Assembly: GCA_910587715.1 (NCBI GenBank)
Contig: CAJUMV010000004.1
Span: 1-64,000, forward strand
Reading direction: 5' to 3'
DNA length: 64,000 nucleotides
Origin: an uncultured Lachnospiraceae bacterium
GTDB taxonomy: Bacteria; Bacillota; Clostridia; Lachnospirales; Lachnospiraceae
Made by a program: the position numbers and the translations under genes. How positions within the stretch are numbered: the first letter of the stretch is position 1; every line of letters begins with the position of its first letter. This document shows, one piece after another, positions 51,864 through 59,864 of the stretch. The notes beneath the pieces are model-generated. The model saw only the letters and a list, made by a program, of their open reading frames with translations, ran no database searches and was not told the DNA's origin.

Positions 51864-53051
51864 ATGAACAGACGCGAAGAGAAAAGAAATCTGGAAACGA
51901 TACCCGTCGGCTCTCTGGGGATGATACCCCTGAAAGGCTGCCGGAATCTCGGCGAAAAGGTTGACTATTATCTGGTGAAATGGCGCACGGAACGCGAGAG
52001 CGAGCACAAAGATTCTCTTGCCTTCTCCGGTTATCAGCGCAATACCTACATTCTGAGCGCCGACGTTCCAAGGTTTGGCTCTGGCGAAGGAAAAGGCGTT
52101 ATCAAAGAGTCTGTGCGCGGCACGGACCTCTACATATTGGTGGATGTGGCAAATTACAGCCTCACCTACTCCCTCTGTGGGCATGAAAACCACATGTCTC
52201 CGGACGATCATTATCAGGATTTGAAGCGCATTATCGCGGCAGTCGGCGGCAAGGCGAGACGCATTACCGTAATCATGCCGTTCCTCTATGAAAGCAGGCA
52301 GCACAAGCGTTCCGCGAGGGAGTCTCTGGACTGCGCCCTCGCGCTTCAGGAGATGGTAAGCATGGGCGTGGACAATATCATTACCTTTGACGCCCACGAC
52401 CCCCGCGTACAGAACGCCATCCCCCTGCACGGCTTTGAGACCGTACAGCCCGCTTATCAGTTTATCAAGGGGTTGTTGACCCATGTAAAGGATTTGCACA
52501 TTGACAGCGAGCATATGATGGTAATCAGCCCGGACGAGGGCGGCATGAGCAGAGCGATTTATATCGCCAACGTACTTGGGCTGGACATGGGTATGTTCTA
52601 CAAGAGACGTGACTACACGCAGATTGTAAACGGCAGAAACCCGATTATTGCCCATGAGTTTCTCGGCAGCAATATAGAGGGCAAGGATATGATCATCATC
52701 GACGATATGATTTCCTCCGGCGAGAGCGTGCTGGAGGTGGCTTCCGCGTTAAAAGAGCGCAAGGCGGGAAAGATTTTCGTCTTCTCCACCTTCGGGCTTT
52801 TCACCGCCGGACTGGAGCGGTTTGATAGAGCTTACGCGGACGGCATCATCTGTCGGGTACTCACCACGAACCTGATATACCAGACGCCGGAGCTTCTCAG
52901 CAGAGAGTGGTATATCGACTGCGATATGAGTAAATATATCGCCTACATCATCGATACACTGAACCACGACGCATCCATCAGCGATTTGTTAAACCCCGTG
53001 GAGCGTATCCAGTCGATTGTGACAAGGTATCATGCGGGGGAGCTGGCGTAA
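51864..53051 (+). CDS. prs: Ribose-phosphate pyrophosphokinase
   Basis: Prs makes PRPP from ribose-5-phosphate. Catalytic landmarks are present: MPFLYESRQHKRSARESLDC cut here, FDAHDPRVQNAIP, VISPDEGGMSRAIYIA and the PRPP loop DMIIIDDMISSGES. Its 395 residues exceed the roughly 315 of the common form; an extra N-terminal segment of about 50 residues and an inserted tract precede the core. It is cotranscribed with the dnaD/dnaI genes, 21 bp after the loader. A separate promoter and riboswitch start just after its stop. Confidence 0.9.
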   Translation: MNRREEKRNLETIPVGSLGMIPLKGCRNLGEKVDYYLVKWRTERESEHKDSLAFSGYQRNTYILSADVPRFGSGEGKGVIKESVRGTDLYILVDVANYSLTYSLCGHENHMSPDDHYQDLKRIIAAVGGKARRITVIMPFLYESRQHKRSARESLDCALALQEMVSMGVDNIITFDAHDPRVQNAIPLHGFETVQPAYQFIKGLLTHVKDLHIDSEHMMVISPDEGGMSRAIYIANVLGLDMGMFYKRRDYTQIVNGRNPIIAHEFLGSNIEGKDMIIIDDMISSGESVLEVASALKERKAGKIFVFSTFGLFTAGLERFDRAYADGIICRVLTTNLIYQTPELLSREWYIDCDMSKYIAYIIDTLNHDASISDLLNPVERIQSIVTRYHAGELA

Positions 53052-53055
53052 GCTC

Positions 53056-53083
53056 TTGACAATCTCTCGATTTTCCGTATAAT
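53056..53083 (+). promoter_or_regulatory. Promoter of queT
   Basis: TTGACA and TATAAT, both consensus, are 16 bp apart. The predicted start near 53090 lies at the first stem of the riboswitch. Confidence 0.7.
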
Positions 53084-53090
53084 AAAATCT

Positions 53091-53175
53091 CGGGGAACTT
53101 GCAAATACAGGTTTCCCCAAATATACACGTCAGTTCGAGACCTTCCTGACGTAAAACAAAACTAAAGGAGACAAC
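53091..53175 (+). promoter_or_regulatory. Candidate preQ1 riboswitch (class II-like) before queT
   Basis: The leader has stem GGGGAA/TTCCCC (53092-53118), the single strand AAATATACAC, stem CGTCAG/CTGACG (53128-53151) and then CTAAAGGAGA. Order and linkers resemble preQ1-II (COG4708) RNAs, in which the ribosome binding site is the 3' strand of a pseudoknot. CCTT in the second loop can pair with AAGG of the ribosome binding site. The queT gene follows directly, which strongly supports a preQ1-sensing role. The class is uncertain. Confidence 0.55.
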
Positions 53176-53180
53176 TGCAT

Positions 53181-53738
53181 ATGAAAACACAAAACACACA
53201 GGCGGTTTCCATCAAAACCGCCCACACTCATGCGCTCTTCATGGCGCAGGCGGCTATGATCGCCGCACTCTACATCGTATTGACCTTCATCGCGAATGCC
53301 TTTGGGCTCGCCAATTACGCTGTTCAGGTACGCTTCTCGGAAGCGCTCACCGTCTTACCCTACTTCACCCCTGCTGCCATTCCGGGACTGTTTATCGGCT
53401 GCCTTCTGAGCAATATTCTGACAGGATGCGCCCTGCCCGACATCATCTTCGGCAGCCTTGCCACGCTTCTGGGCGCACTCGGCACCTATGCCCTGCGGAA
53501 ATGGAAATGGTGTGCGCCGGTCTGCCCGATTCTCGCAAACACAATTATCGTGCCGCTGATTCTCGTCTACGGCTACGGTCTGCTGATTGAAGGCATGTCG
53601 CTGATACAGTGCCTCGGTTTCTACTGTCTGACCGTGGGCGCGGGGGAAGTGATCTCCTGCGGGATTTTGGGGATGATTCTCTTAACGGCACTGCAGAAAT
53701 ACGGCAGCCGCATCTTTGCAAAACAGCCGGGAATTTAA
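53181..53738 (+). CDS. queT: QueT-family queuosine precursor transporter
   Basis: This 185-residue membrane protein starts MKTQNTQAVSIKTAHTHALF and has about five hydrophobic helices, with VQVRFSEALTVLPYFTPAAI and FIGCLLSNILTG as QueT family marks. It is the substrate-binding S-component of an ECF transporter for a queuosine precursor (preQ1 or preQ0). It acts with a shared ECF module, which is not in this window. A preQ1-type leader controls it. Confidence 0.9.
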   Translation: MKTQNTQAVSIKTAHTHALFMAQAAMIAALYIVLTFIANAFGLANYAVQVRFSEALTVLPYFTPAAIPGLFIGCLLSNILTGCALPDIIFGSLATLLGALGTYALRKWKWCAPVCPILANTIIVPLILVYGYGLLIEGMSLIQCLGFYCLTVGAGEVISCGILGMILLTALQKYGSRIFAKQPGI

Positions 53739-53761
53739 CCTTTCACTGTACATAAAACGAC

Positions 53762-53804
53762 AAAAACCCTGCCGACAGACTGCTCTGCCCGCAGGGTTCT
53801 TTTT
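53762..53804. terminator. Bidirectional terminator between queT and the large secreted protein
   Basis: AAAAACCCTGC/GCAGGGTTCTTTTT forms a strong stem with T-runs on both strands. Outer CATAAAAC and GTTTTATG extend it and overlap the stop of the minus-strand gene. Confidence 0.75.
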
Positions 53805-53809
53805 CTGTT

Positions 53810-56800
53810 TTATGCCGCGTCTTCTCTCTTCGTTTTAAACATATCGCCAGTATACATCTCCGGAAGCAGCGCGCTCTGATCCGGTGCCGGTTCCGGCTGG
53901 ACAGGAGCTCCTGCACCGCCTGACCGGGACTGGTACGGAACTACCGTGACCGTGAATGTCGCCACAGGCTCCTTGGTACTCGTCGAAGCGGCAGTTACCG
54001 TAAAAGTTCCCGTTCTCTTCGTCGTAAGCTGCATCTCATAGCTAGAGGAGGACGCCTTGACGGAGCCTGCCTTCTTGTCACCGGAAGAAATGGTCCACTT
54101 CAACTTATCCGTCTCCAACGTTCTCGCCAGATTGCTGACCTGTGCCATAAATACATAGGTTCCGTTATTTTCCAACACAATACCGCCCTCTGCCTCATAA
54201 TCAATCTTCGTTCCGGCTTCATTCGGATTTTTACGCAGTTGATCGAGACTGACATAATTGACGTCTATGCTTCCCTCTGAAACAAGCAGCGGCTTCTTTG
54301 TCGTGAATTTCTTCGCCCTGCTCGGCTTCTCATTCTTTTCATTGGCATTCACGTCATAATGCGCCGTAATCACGGCTTCATAAGTCTTGTTGCCTGACAG
54401 CCCCTTTACCTCGCATATCCACGTTTTTCCGGGCACGCTCTCTTTAAATTCGCATGTATAAGGATTCCCCGGAGCCGCCGCAGACGCTGCCTCCAAGGTC
54501 ACACCCGTAACCTTATCCGTAATGTGCAGCGTATAGTACCTGCTGTCTGCCTCTATTTTCATCACCGCCTGACTCGGCTTAAATTCGATCTGCGCCGACG
54601 TATCTCTGACTGTAATCTTGCCGACAGAAACCGCCTGCATATCCTTGATCTGGATTTTTGCCGTCGCCGAGGAACTACCCATCTTGAAAGGAACTTCAAT
54701 CTTATTTCCGCTCTTACCGTCAATCAGGGCTTTTGCCGTGATGATCGCATCCTTCGCGTTCTGTGCTGCCTGATCGTCCGCCGCCGGATAGGTGACCGCA
54801 AAGCAGCCCCTCTTGTTAATTTCCTGCAAAGCGGAATCAAAATCAACCGTATCCAGATTCATTCCTGCCGCCGTCCCTTTCAGATCCGTGCCGATCAGCT
54901 CCTTGATGGGAACGCTCTGTCCAATCGTCAGCGTGGTTGACTTATCCTTAAGCTGACCGGGCGCTTTTACGACTCTGATCCGAAGCTGCTCCGACGGGCG
55001 AAGCATGCCGGATGCATCCTTACCGGTCATCATAATGACCGTCTCTCCCACCTGACTGCCGTACTTCAATGCGGCAGGAGCATTCTTCGGCGCATCCACT
55101 TTCACAATGCCCACATTGCCGCTAGTATACTTTATATTCTTAAATTCCGTATCCGGCTCCATTTCCCTGTCATTCTTATCCAATAGCTGATAAGAGAACA
55201 TTATCGGGGTCACCGTGTCCGTCACCTCGTATACCGGGACTTCTTCCCTTTCCGCCTTGCTGGAAATAAGAACCCTACCGTCAGCCGTCTTGAGCTGCAG
55301 GCGGATTTTGTCGAACACCAGTTTTGTCGTCTTCGTCACTTTACTGTTTGCCACCCCGGAGAATACAAGGGTAGACGCCGCCGTCTCCGAGACGTTTCTA
55401 AAGTAAAGCACATACTCCGTCTCCGCCTGAAGTCCCGTCAGTGTCACGCTGTTATCCTTTGCAGGAGCTGCCGCCGCCGACCAGCTTCCCGTGCCCAGAA
55501 AACTTGCTAATTCTGCCAGCTTTGCCGATTTATCACTGTCATTCAGTGTTGCAAATGCCGTCACGTCCATCCCCGCCTCCTTCATGGCGTTTTCCACAAC
55601 ATTCTTCCACTCCTTTGCCTTGTTGCCAAAGGTTGTCAGCCTATAAGGGATGGCGTAAACTTCCGTATACTGTCCTGTCGTGTTTGCCTTCCATCCCACG
55701 GTGACCTCATGATCCCTGATCAAAGAAGTACTGATGCCTGTGGGCGCAGGAAGCTCCTTCACCGTAATCTTTGCAGTCTTTGTAATGACATTGCCGGATT
55801 TATCCACCGCTGACACCGTAATATTCGCTGTGCCCGGTTTCAGCGCCTTCAGTACGCCCGTAATTCTGTTTACCGTAACCACATCCGCCGCGTCAGTCGT
55901 ATAGAACACCTGAATTTCGTCCTGTTCATATTTCTTCTTAAACGTGATGTTACTGTTCTGGCTCTGCCCTACATACATGGTGGTCGCCAGTCCGTTAAAG
56001 GCAAGCGTTCCCGGCAGAAGCGCACTCTCGCTCCTGGTCTCCAGCGCGCTTTCCAAAGGAACGGAAACCGTCAGCGTCTGTTCAAAAGCAAGCGCATCCG
56101 CGCCTCCCCATCTGATCGTAAAGCTTTTTTGGAAGCTTTTCTCCACCGGCATGGCAAGAAATACTTCGGAATAATCCGCTGCTGCCTCCATATAACAGCT
56201 GGCAGCTTCGTTCCAGCCCTCCGTCAATGCCTGCGCCGCTCTCGCCGTGCCGTCATCCGTTGTAATGGTAAGGTTCTTCGCCATCACCGTCGCCTTCACG
56301 GATTCCGGCATCTTCAACTGCAGAGCAATATAATTGCCCTTTTTCTCTGCTGTTCCCTCTGTCCATTTTACACGATCCGAGTATGCCACCGCTTCGTAAG
56401 TTACGTCGATTGTTTTTCCGTCGGCGGACTTCTTCACAATCGGCGCAGAAAGTTCAATACCGTACTTATTTACTTCTTTGATGGTTCCGCTGCTCTCCGA
56501 ACGGCTTTCCTTTTTCAAACCGGAAAGATCCAGATCGTATACCGTCTCGTCATACTTGGACTCTTCTCCGTCCCCGTCGTAGTCAACGCGTATCTTCATA
56601 CCGGGGTTTTCGCTGACGTTTACGATCATTTTCACCGCTTCCGACAGATCAGCTTTTCTGTAAACTATTTCCTTCTGTTCCTCCTTTGGATTCGTATAGC
56701 TGACTGTAAGTTTTCCGTCCTCTTTAAACTTGGACGCGTCCGCCATGAGTTTCAAGGACAGGAAATAGCCGGATGTCGGCATGTCCTTATTCTCCTCATA

Positions 56801-59161
56801 CCCAAGATACTTGCTGCATCCTTCCAAATATTTTACCGTTCCCGACGCCTTAATTGCCGCGCCGTTAATCGTATAGGCGGCTGTCATCCGCTCGGCTGCC
56901 GCCGCTGTCAGGTTAACGTCAATCGCCTGTATCTCCGCTGCCGTAAGACTCTCCGCCTTTTCCAGTCCGCTTACCGCTGTCTCTGTTCCGGCATATGACT
57001 CCTTCGAAATCTTCGATATGTACTCTGCCTTAAAGTCAGACGTCAAATACTGCGACTGCAGAGTCGCCGGCTTAAAATCATCCGTTCCTTTCAGCAACAC
57101 GCCCGCGTTGGTGTCCACATAATACCAGGCACCGCCATCCATCTGCACGATATTGTAAGTATGCGCGTTGGCATCCGTCCCCATCAGTACTCTGCAGGGC
57201 ACGCCCAGCTCTCTGACCAGCCTGTAAAACAGCAACGCATAGCCCTGACAGGTCGCTTGCCGGTTGAGCAGCGCGGAATAGCAGGTGTGGTAGATTGGCG
57301 TGGGCGTTCCGATATAACTCACGTGACCTCTGACATAGTCATACGCCGCCTTGACCTTCGCGTAGTCGCTGGCATTCTGATAAGAATACAGGGCACCGCC
57401 TGCCGTATGAACAAGCTCGTTTATCTTCTGGTCTACCTGATCCTCCTGTGCCCTAGTCGTGATGAACTGGGGTGTTATCGTATATTGGGTCAGATATTGT
57501 CCTCCCCAGCTAAGTATGGTAGGATCCATCTTCAGCCATGTCCCGAAATACACCTCAGAGGACACATCCCCAATGGCAAGATTCAGATAGTCTCCTTCCC
57601 ATGGTTTCATCCCTTCCCGCTCTCTGTGGAAATCAAAGACATCCTCAAAATCCAGATCCAAACCAGTCGGATCGCTTGATGCATTCCACCACTCAGACCC
57701 GCCTGTCGCATACAGGACGGCATCTTCACGACTGACCATAGTGTCACGCATAGCCTGACAGAGCGCCTCTTTCGAGGTATATATTCCGGTCTCTATCGGC
57801 TCGTCACTCCCATCCCCTTTTTCGATGCGAACCGGAATCTGCCACACAAAATTTTCTACGCCGGCGTAACCTTCCAGCTTATAAATCAGATAATAGGTAT
57901 CGCTGCCGGCAGAGCCTGACAACGCCTTTAAATATACATGGGTATCTTTCATTCCCCCTTCGCCCATCTCCGGGAAAAAGGCTACCTTATCCTCCTCCAG
58001 ACAGTCAAACTCATCATCGTGTTTTTCTCCAATTTCTTTCCCTGTATAATATTGTTTACAGAGAAGCCATGTGGAATAACAATTCCCCGTCACCGGCTCC
58101 TCCCCTTCCGTGCCGTCCGCTTTAACTACTTTAACGCGCAGGGATGTCACCTTTCCTTCCTTTAAGGTAATCGAATCCAACCGGTTCCCGCTATCGTCCG
58201 TAACGTATGCGCCGACATACTCCGGCTCGTCATCCACATACAGGGGCGATGTCCATTCAAAATAGTACGCGTCTTTATTGCTGACCGGAGCAGAAAGCTC
58301 GCTCTCGTACAGCTTGCTCTCGCCCCAAATGTCGTTCTCATCTTTCTCACGTCTGCTGTACACCACGCTGGCTTTGTAATAATAGGTCTTGTTAGCCGAC
58401 CCTCCGGCTACTCTTTCCACGGTATCGTCCAGATACGTATAATGACCGTCATCATCGTTCGTCTCCCAGAGCAACTCGTAGGAACCGCTTTCCGACTCGG
58501 ACCGGTATACCCTGCAGCGATTGAAGGTTGCGGACACCTGAGATGATGTTTCTTCCTTCCATCCATAACTCCAAACCAGCGAAATTGCACCATATTCCTG
58601 CCTGAATTTCAGGGCTGTAATCTTCATGTCTGTTCCGCCCTGCGTAATCTCCCCATCCGCCAGCAGATCCGTCTCCGACATAATCTGCGCCGCATCGACA
58701 GTCTCTTCTTCCGCGGGTGTCTCTTCCACCGGCGCTTCTACAGGCTCCTCCGGCTCCGGCTCATCCGCCGGATTTTCCGCTGCATCCGGTTCCTGCTCCG
58801 TTTCCCCGTCCGGATTTTCCTCAGACGGCTGTTCTGTCTCTTCCGCAGGAGACTGTTCCGTTCCTTCCCCGGGTGTCTGCCCCTCTCCTGCGCCGCCTTC
58901 CGGCTTTTCGGGCGTTTCTCCCGGCAGCGCTTCTCCGGGCGTCACTTCCTCCGAACTCCCCGTTTCGCTGTCCGCCGCACCATCCACTGCAGGTGGGGTC
59001 TGTTCCCCGCTGCCCGGTGTCGGAGCTTCTGCCGGCGTCTCCGTCTCCATAGCCGCCTTATCCACAGACAGCGGATCCGTCTCCGACGCAAACGCCACCG
59101 TGGTGCTTTGCAGGATTATACATACAGCCAGCAGCATTGCAAGAATACGTCTCTTCCTCAT
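53810..59161 (-). CDS. Large secreted protein with transglutaminase-like and Ig-like domains
   Basis: This protein of about 1780 residues starts MRKRRILAMLLAVCIILQST with a signal peptide ending near VAFA. A long Pro/Glu/Gly-rich acidic stretch (about 35-165) follows, then beta-rich modules. Around residues 600-700 is a transglutaminase-like domain with Cys in QATCQGYALLFYRL, His in ANAHTYNIV and Asp in YYVDTN. BIG2-like (about 1070-1140) and fibronectin-III-like modules follow. No LPxTG or repeat anchor was seen at the C-terminus. I start it at 59161, with AGGAGG upstream. It is the last gene of the surface operon. Confidence 0.8.
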   Translation of the reverse strand: MRKRRILAMLLAVCIILQSTTVAFASETDPLSVDKAAMETETPAEAPTPGSGEQTPPAVDGAADSETGSSEEVTPGEALPGETPEKPEGGAGEGQTPGEGTEQSPAEETEQPSEENPDGETEQEPDAAENPADEPEPEEPVEAPVEETPAEEETVDAAQIMSETDLLADGEITQGGTDMKITALKFRQEYGAISLVWSYGWKEETSSQVSATFNRCRVYRSESESGSYELLWETNDDDGHYTYLDDTVERVAGGSANKTYYYKASVVYSRREKDENDIWGESKLYESELSAPVSNKDAYYFEWTSPLYVDDEPEYVGAYVTDDSGNRLDSITLKEGKVTSLRVKVVKADGTEGEEPVTGNCYSTWLLCKQYYTGKEIGEKHDDEFDCLEEDKVAFFPEMGEGGMKDTHVYLKALSGSAGSDTYYLIYKLEGYAGVENFVWQIPVRIEKGDGSDEPIETGIYTSKEALCQAMRDTMVSREDAVLYATGGSEWWNASSDPTGLDLDFEDVFDFHREREGMKPWEGDYLNLAIGDVSSEVYFGTWLKMDPTILSWGGQYLTQYTITPQFITTRAQEDQVDQKINELVHTAGGALYSYQNASDYAKVKAAYDYVRGHVSYIGTPTPIYHTCYSALLNRQATCQGYALLFYRLVRELGVPCRVLMGTDANAHTYNIVQMDGGAWYYVDTNAGVLLKGTDDFKPATLQSQYLTSDFKAEYISKISKESYAGTETAVSGLEKAESLTAAEIQAIDVNLTAAAAERMTAAYTINGAAIKASGTVKYLEGCSKYLGYEENKDMPTSGYFLSLKLMADASKFKEDGKLTVSYTNPKEEQKEIVYRKADLSEAVKMIVNVSENPGMKIRVDYDGDGEESKYDETVYDLDLSGLKKESRSESSGTIKEVNKYGIELSAPIVKKSADGKTIDVTYEAVAYSDRVKWTEGTAEKKGNYIALQLKMPESVKATVMAKNLTITTDDGTARAAQALTEGWNEAASCYMEAAADYSEVFLAMPVEKSFQKSFTIRWGGADALAFEQTLTVSVPLESALETRSESALLPGTLAFNGLATTMYVGQSQNSNITFKKKYEQDEIQVFYTTDAADVVTVNRITGVLKALKPGTANITVSAVDKSGNVITKTAKITVKELPAPTGISTSLIRDHEVTVGWKANTTGQYTEVYAIPYRLTTFGNKAKEWKNVVENAMKEAGMDVTAFATLNDSDKSAKLAELASFLGTGSWSAAAAPAKDNSVTLTGLQAETEYVLYFRNVSETAASTLVFSGVANSKVTKTTKLVFDKIRLQLKTADGRVLISSKAEREEVPVYEVTDTVTPIMFSYQLLDKNDREMEPDTEFKNIKYTSGNVGIVKVDAPKNAPAALKYGSQVGETVIMMTGKDASGMLRPSEQLRIRVVKAPGQLKDKSTTLTIGQSVPIKELIGTDLKGTAAGMNLDTVDFDSALQEINKRGCFAVTYPAADDQAAQNAKDAIITAKALIDGKSGNKIEVPFKMGSSSATAKIQIKDMQAVSVGKITVRDTSAQIEFKPSQAVMKIEADSRYYTLHITDKVTGVTLEAASAAAPGNPYTCEFKESVPGKTWICEVKGLSGNKTYEAVITAHYDVNANEKNEKPSRAKKFTTKKPLLVSEGSIDVNYVSLDQLRKNPNEAGTKIDYEAEGGIVLENNGTYVFMAQVSNLARTLETDKLKWTISSGDKKAGSVKASSSSYEMQLTTKRTGTFTVTAASTSTKEPVATFTVTVVPYQSRSGGAGAPVQPEPAPDQSALLPEMYTGDMFKTKREDAA

Positions 59162-59178
59162 CCTTCTTTTCCTCCTTC

Positions 59179-59847
59179 TCATCCTTTAAAATATGCCTTA
59201 AAATAATCTTTAACTTGAAATAAGTCATTAAACACTGCCACGCTTAAATCTCGCATCTCCTCCGTAGCAGGCGACAAATCCGGCACCATAATAGGGCGCA
59301 TTCCCGCGCTGTGTGCGGAACGGATGCCATTATAAGAATCTTCAATCGCATATGTATTTTCAGGCGAAACGCCCATGCGCTCGCAGGTCATCAGATAAAT
59401 GTCCGGTGCGGGCTTGCTGTTCTTAAGCAAATCACCGCCCACCACCACCTGAAAATAATCATATAGCCCCGCCGCCTGCAGCTCCTGCGTGACAGCGGCA
59501 ACTCTGGTGGAGGATGCCAGCCCAAGGGGAACCTGATTCTCCGACAGATACTTTAACAGTTCCACCGCGCCCGACTTCACGGGGATTCCCGCTTCGTCGG
59601 TCATTTCGTGAAACAGCACGGAGCTTTCCTCACTGAATTTTTGGTAAGGGAAATCCTTCCCGTAACGCTCATGGACAATTTCCTCTGTGCGCACCTTATT
59701 CGTGCCGATACAACGCATGAACACCTCCCGTATGCCGGGGATGCCATGCCGTTCACCAACCTGCTCCCAGCAGTCTAAAACCAGCCTTTCGGTGTCAAAA
59801 ATAGTGCCGTCCATGTCAAAAATAACCGCGATATCTAATTGCCGCAT
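59179..59847 (-). CDS. HAD-family hydrolase (beta-phosphoglucomutase-like)
   Basis: This 222-residue haloacid dehalogenase protein has motif I in FDMDGTIFDTE (nucleophile Asp and acid/base Asp), motif II in LASST, motif III Lys in NSKPAPDIY and motif IV in AIEDSYNG. The cap is of the beta-phosphoglucomutase type. It probably acts on a sugar phosphate or a small phosphomonoester. I start it at 59847 with AGAGGAG upstream. It lies 17 bp from both neighbours in the surface operon. Confidence 0.85.
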   Translation of the reverse strand: MRQLDIAVIFDMDGTIFDTERLVLDCWEQVGERHGIPGIREVFMRCIGTNKVRTEEIVHERYGKDFPYQKFSEESSVLFHEMTDEAGIPVKSGAVELLKYLSENQVPLGLASSTRVAAVTQELQAAGLYDYFQVVVGGDLLKNSKPAPDIYLMTCERMGVSPENTYAIEDSYNGIRSAHSAGMRPIMVPDLSPATEEMRDLSVAVFNDLFQVKDYFKAYFKG

Positions 59848-59864
59848 ATACGTCTCCTCTGCCT

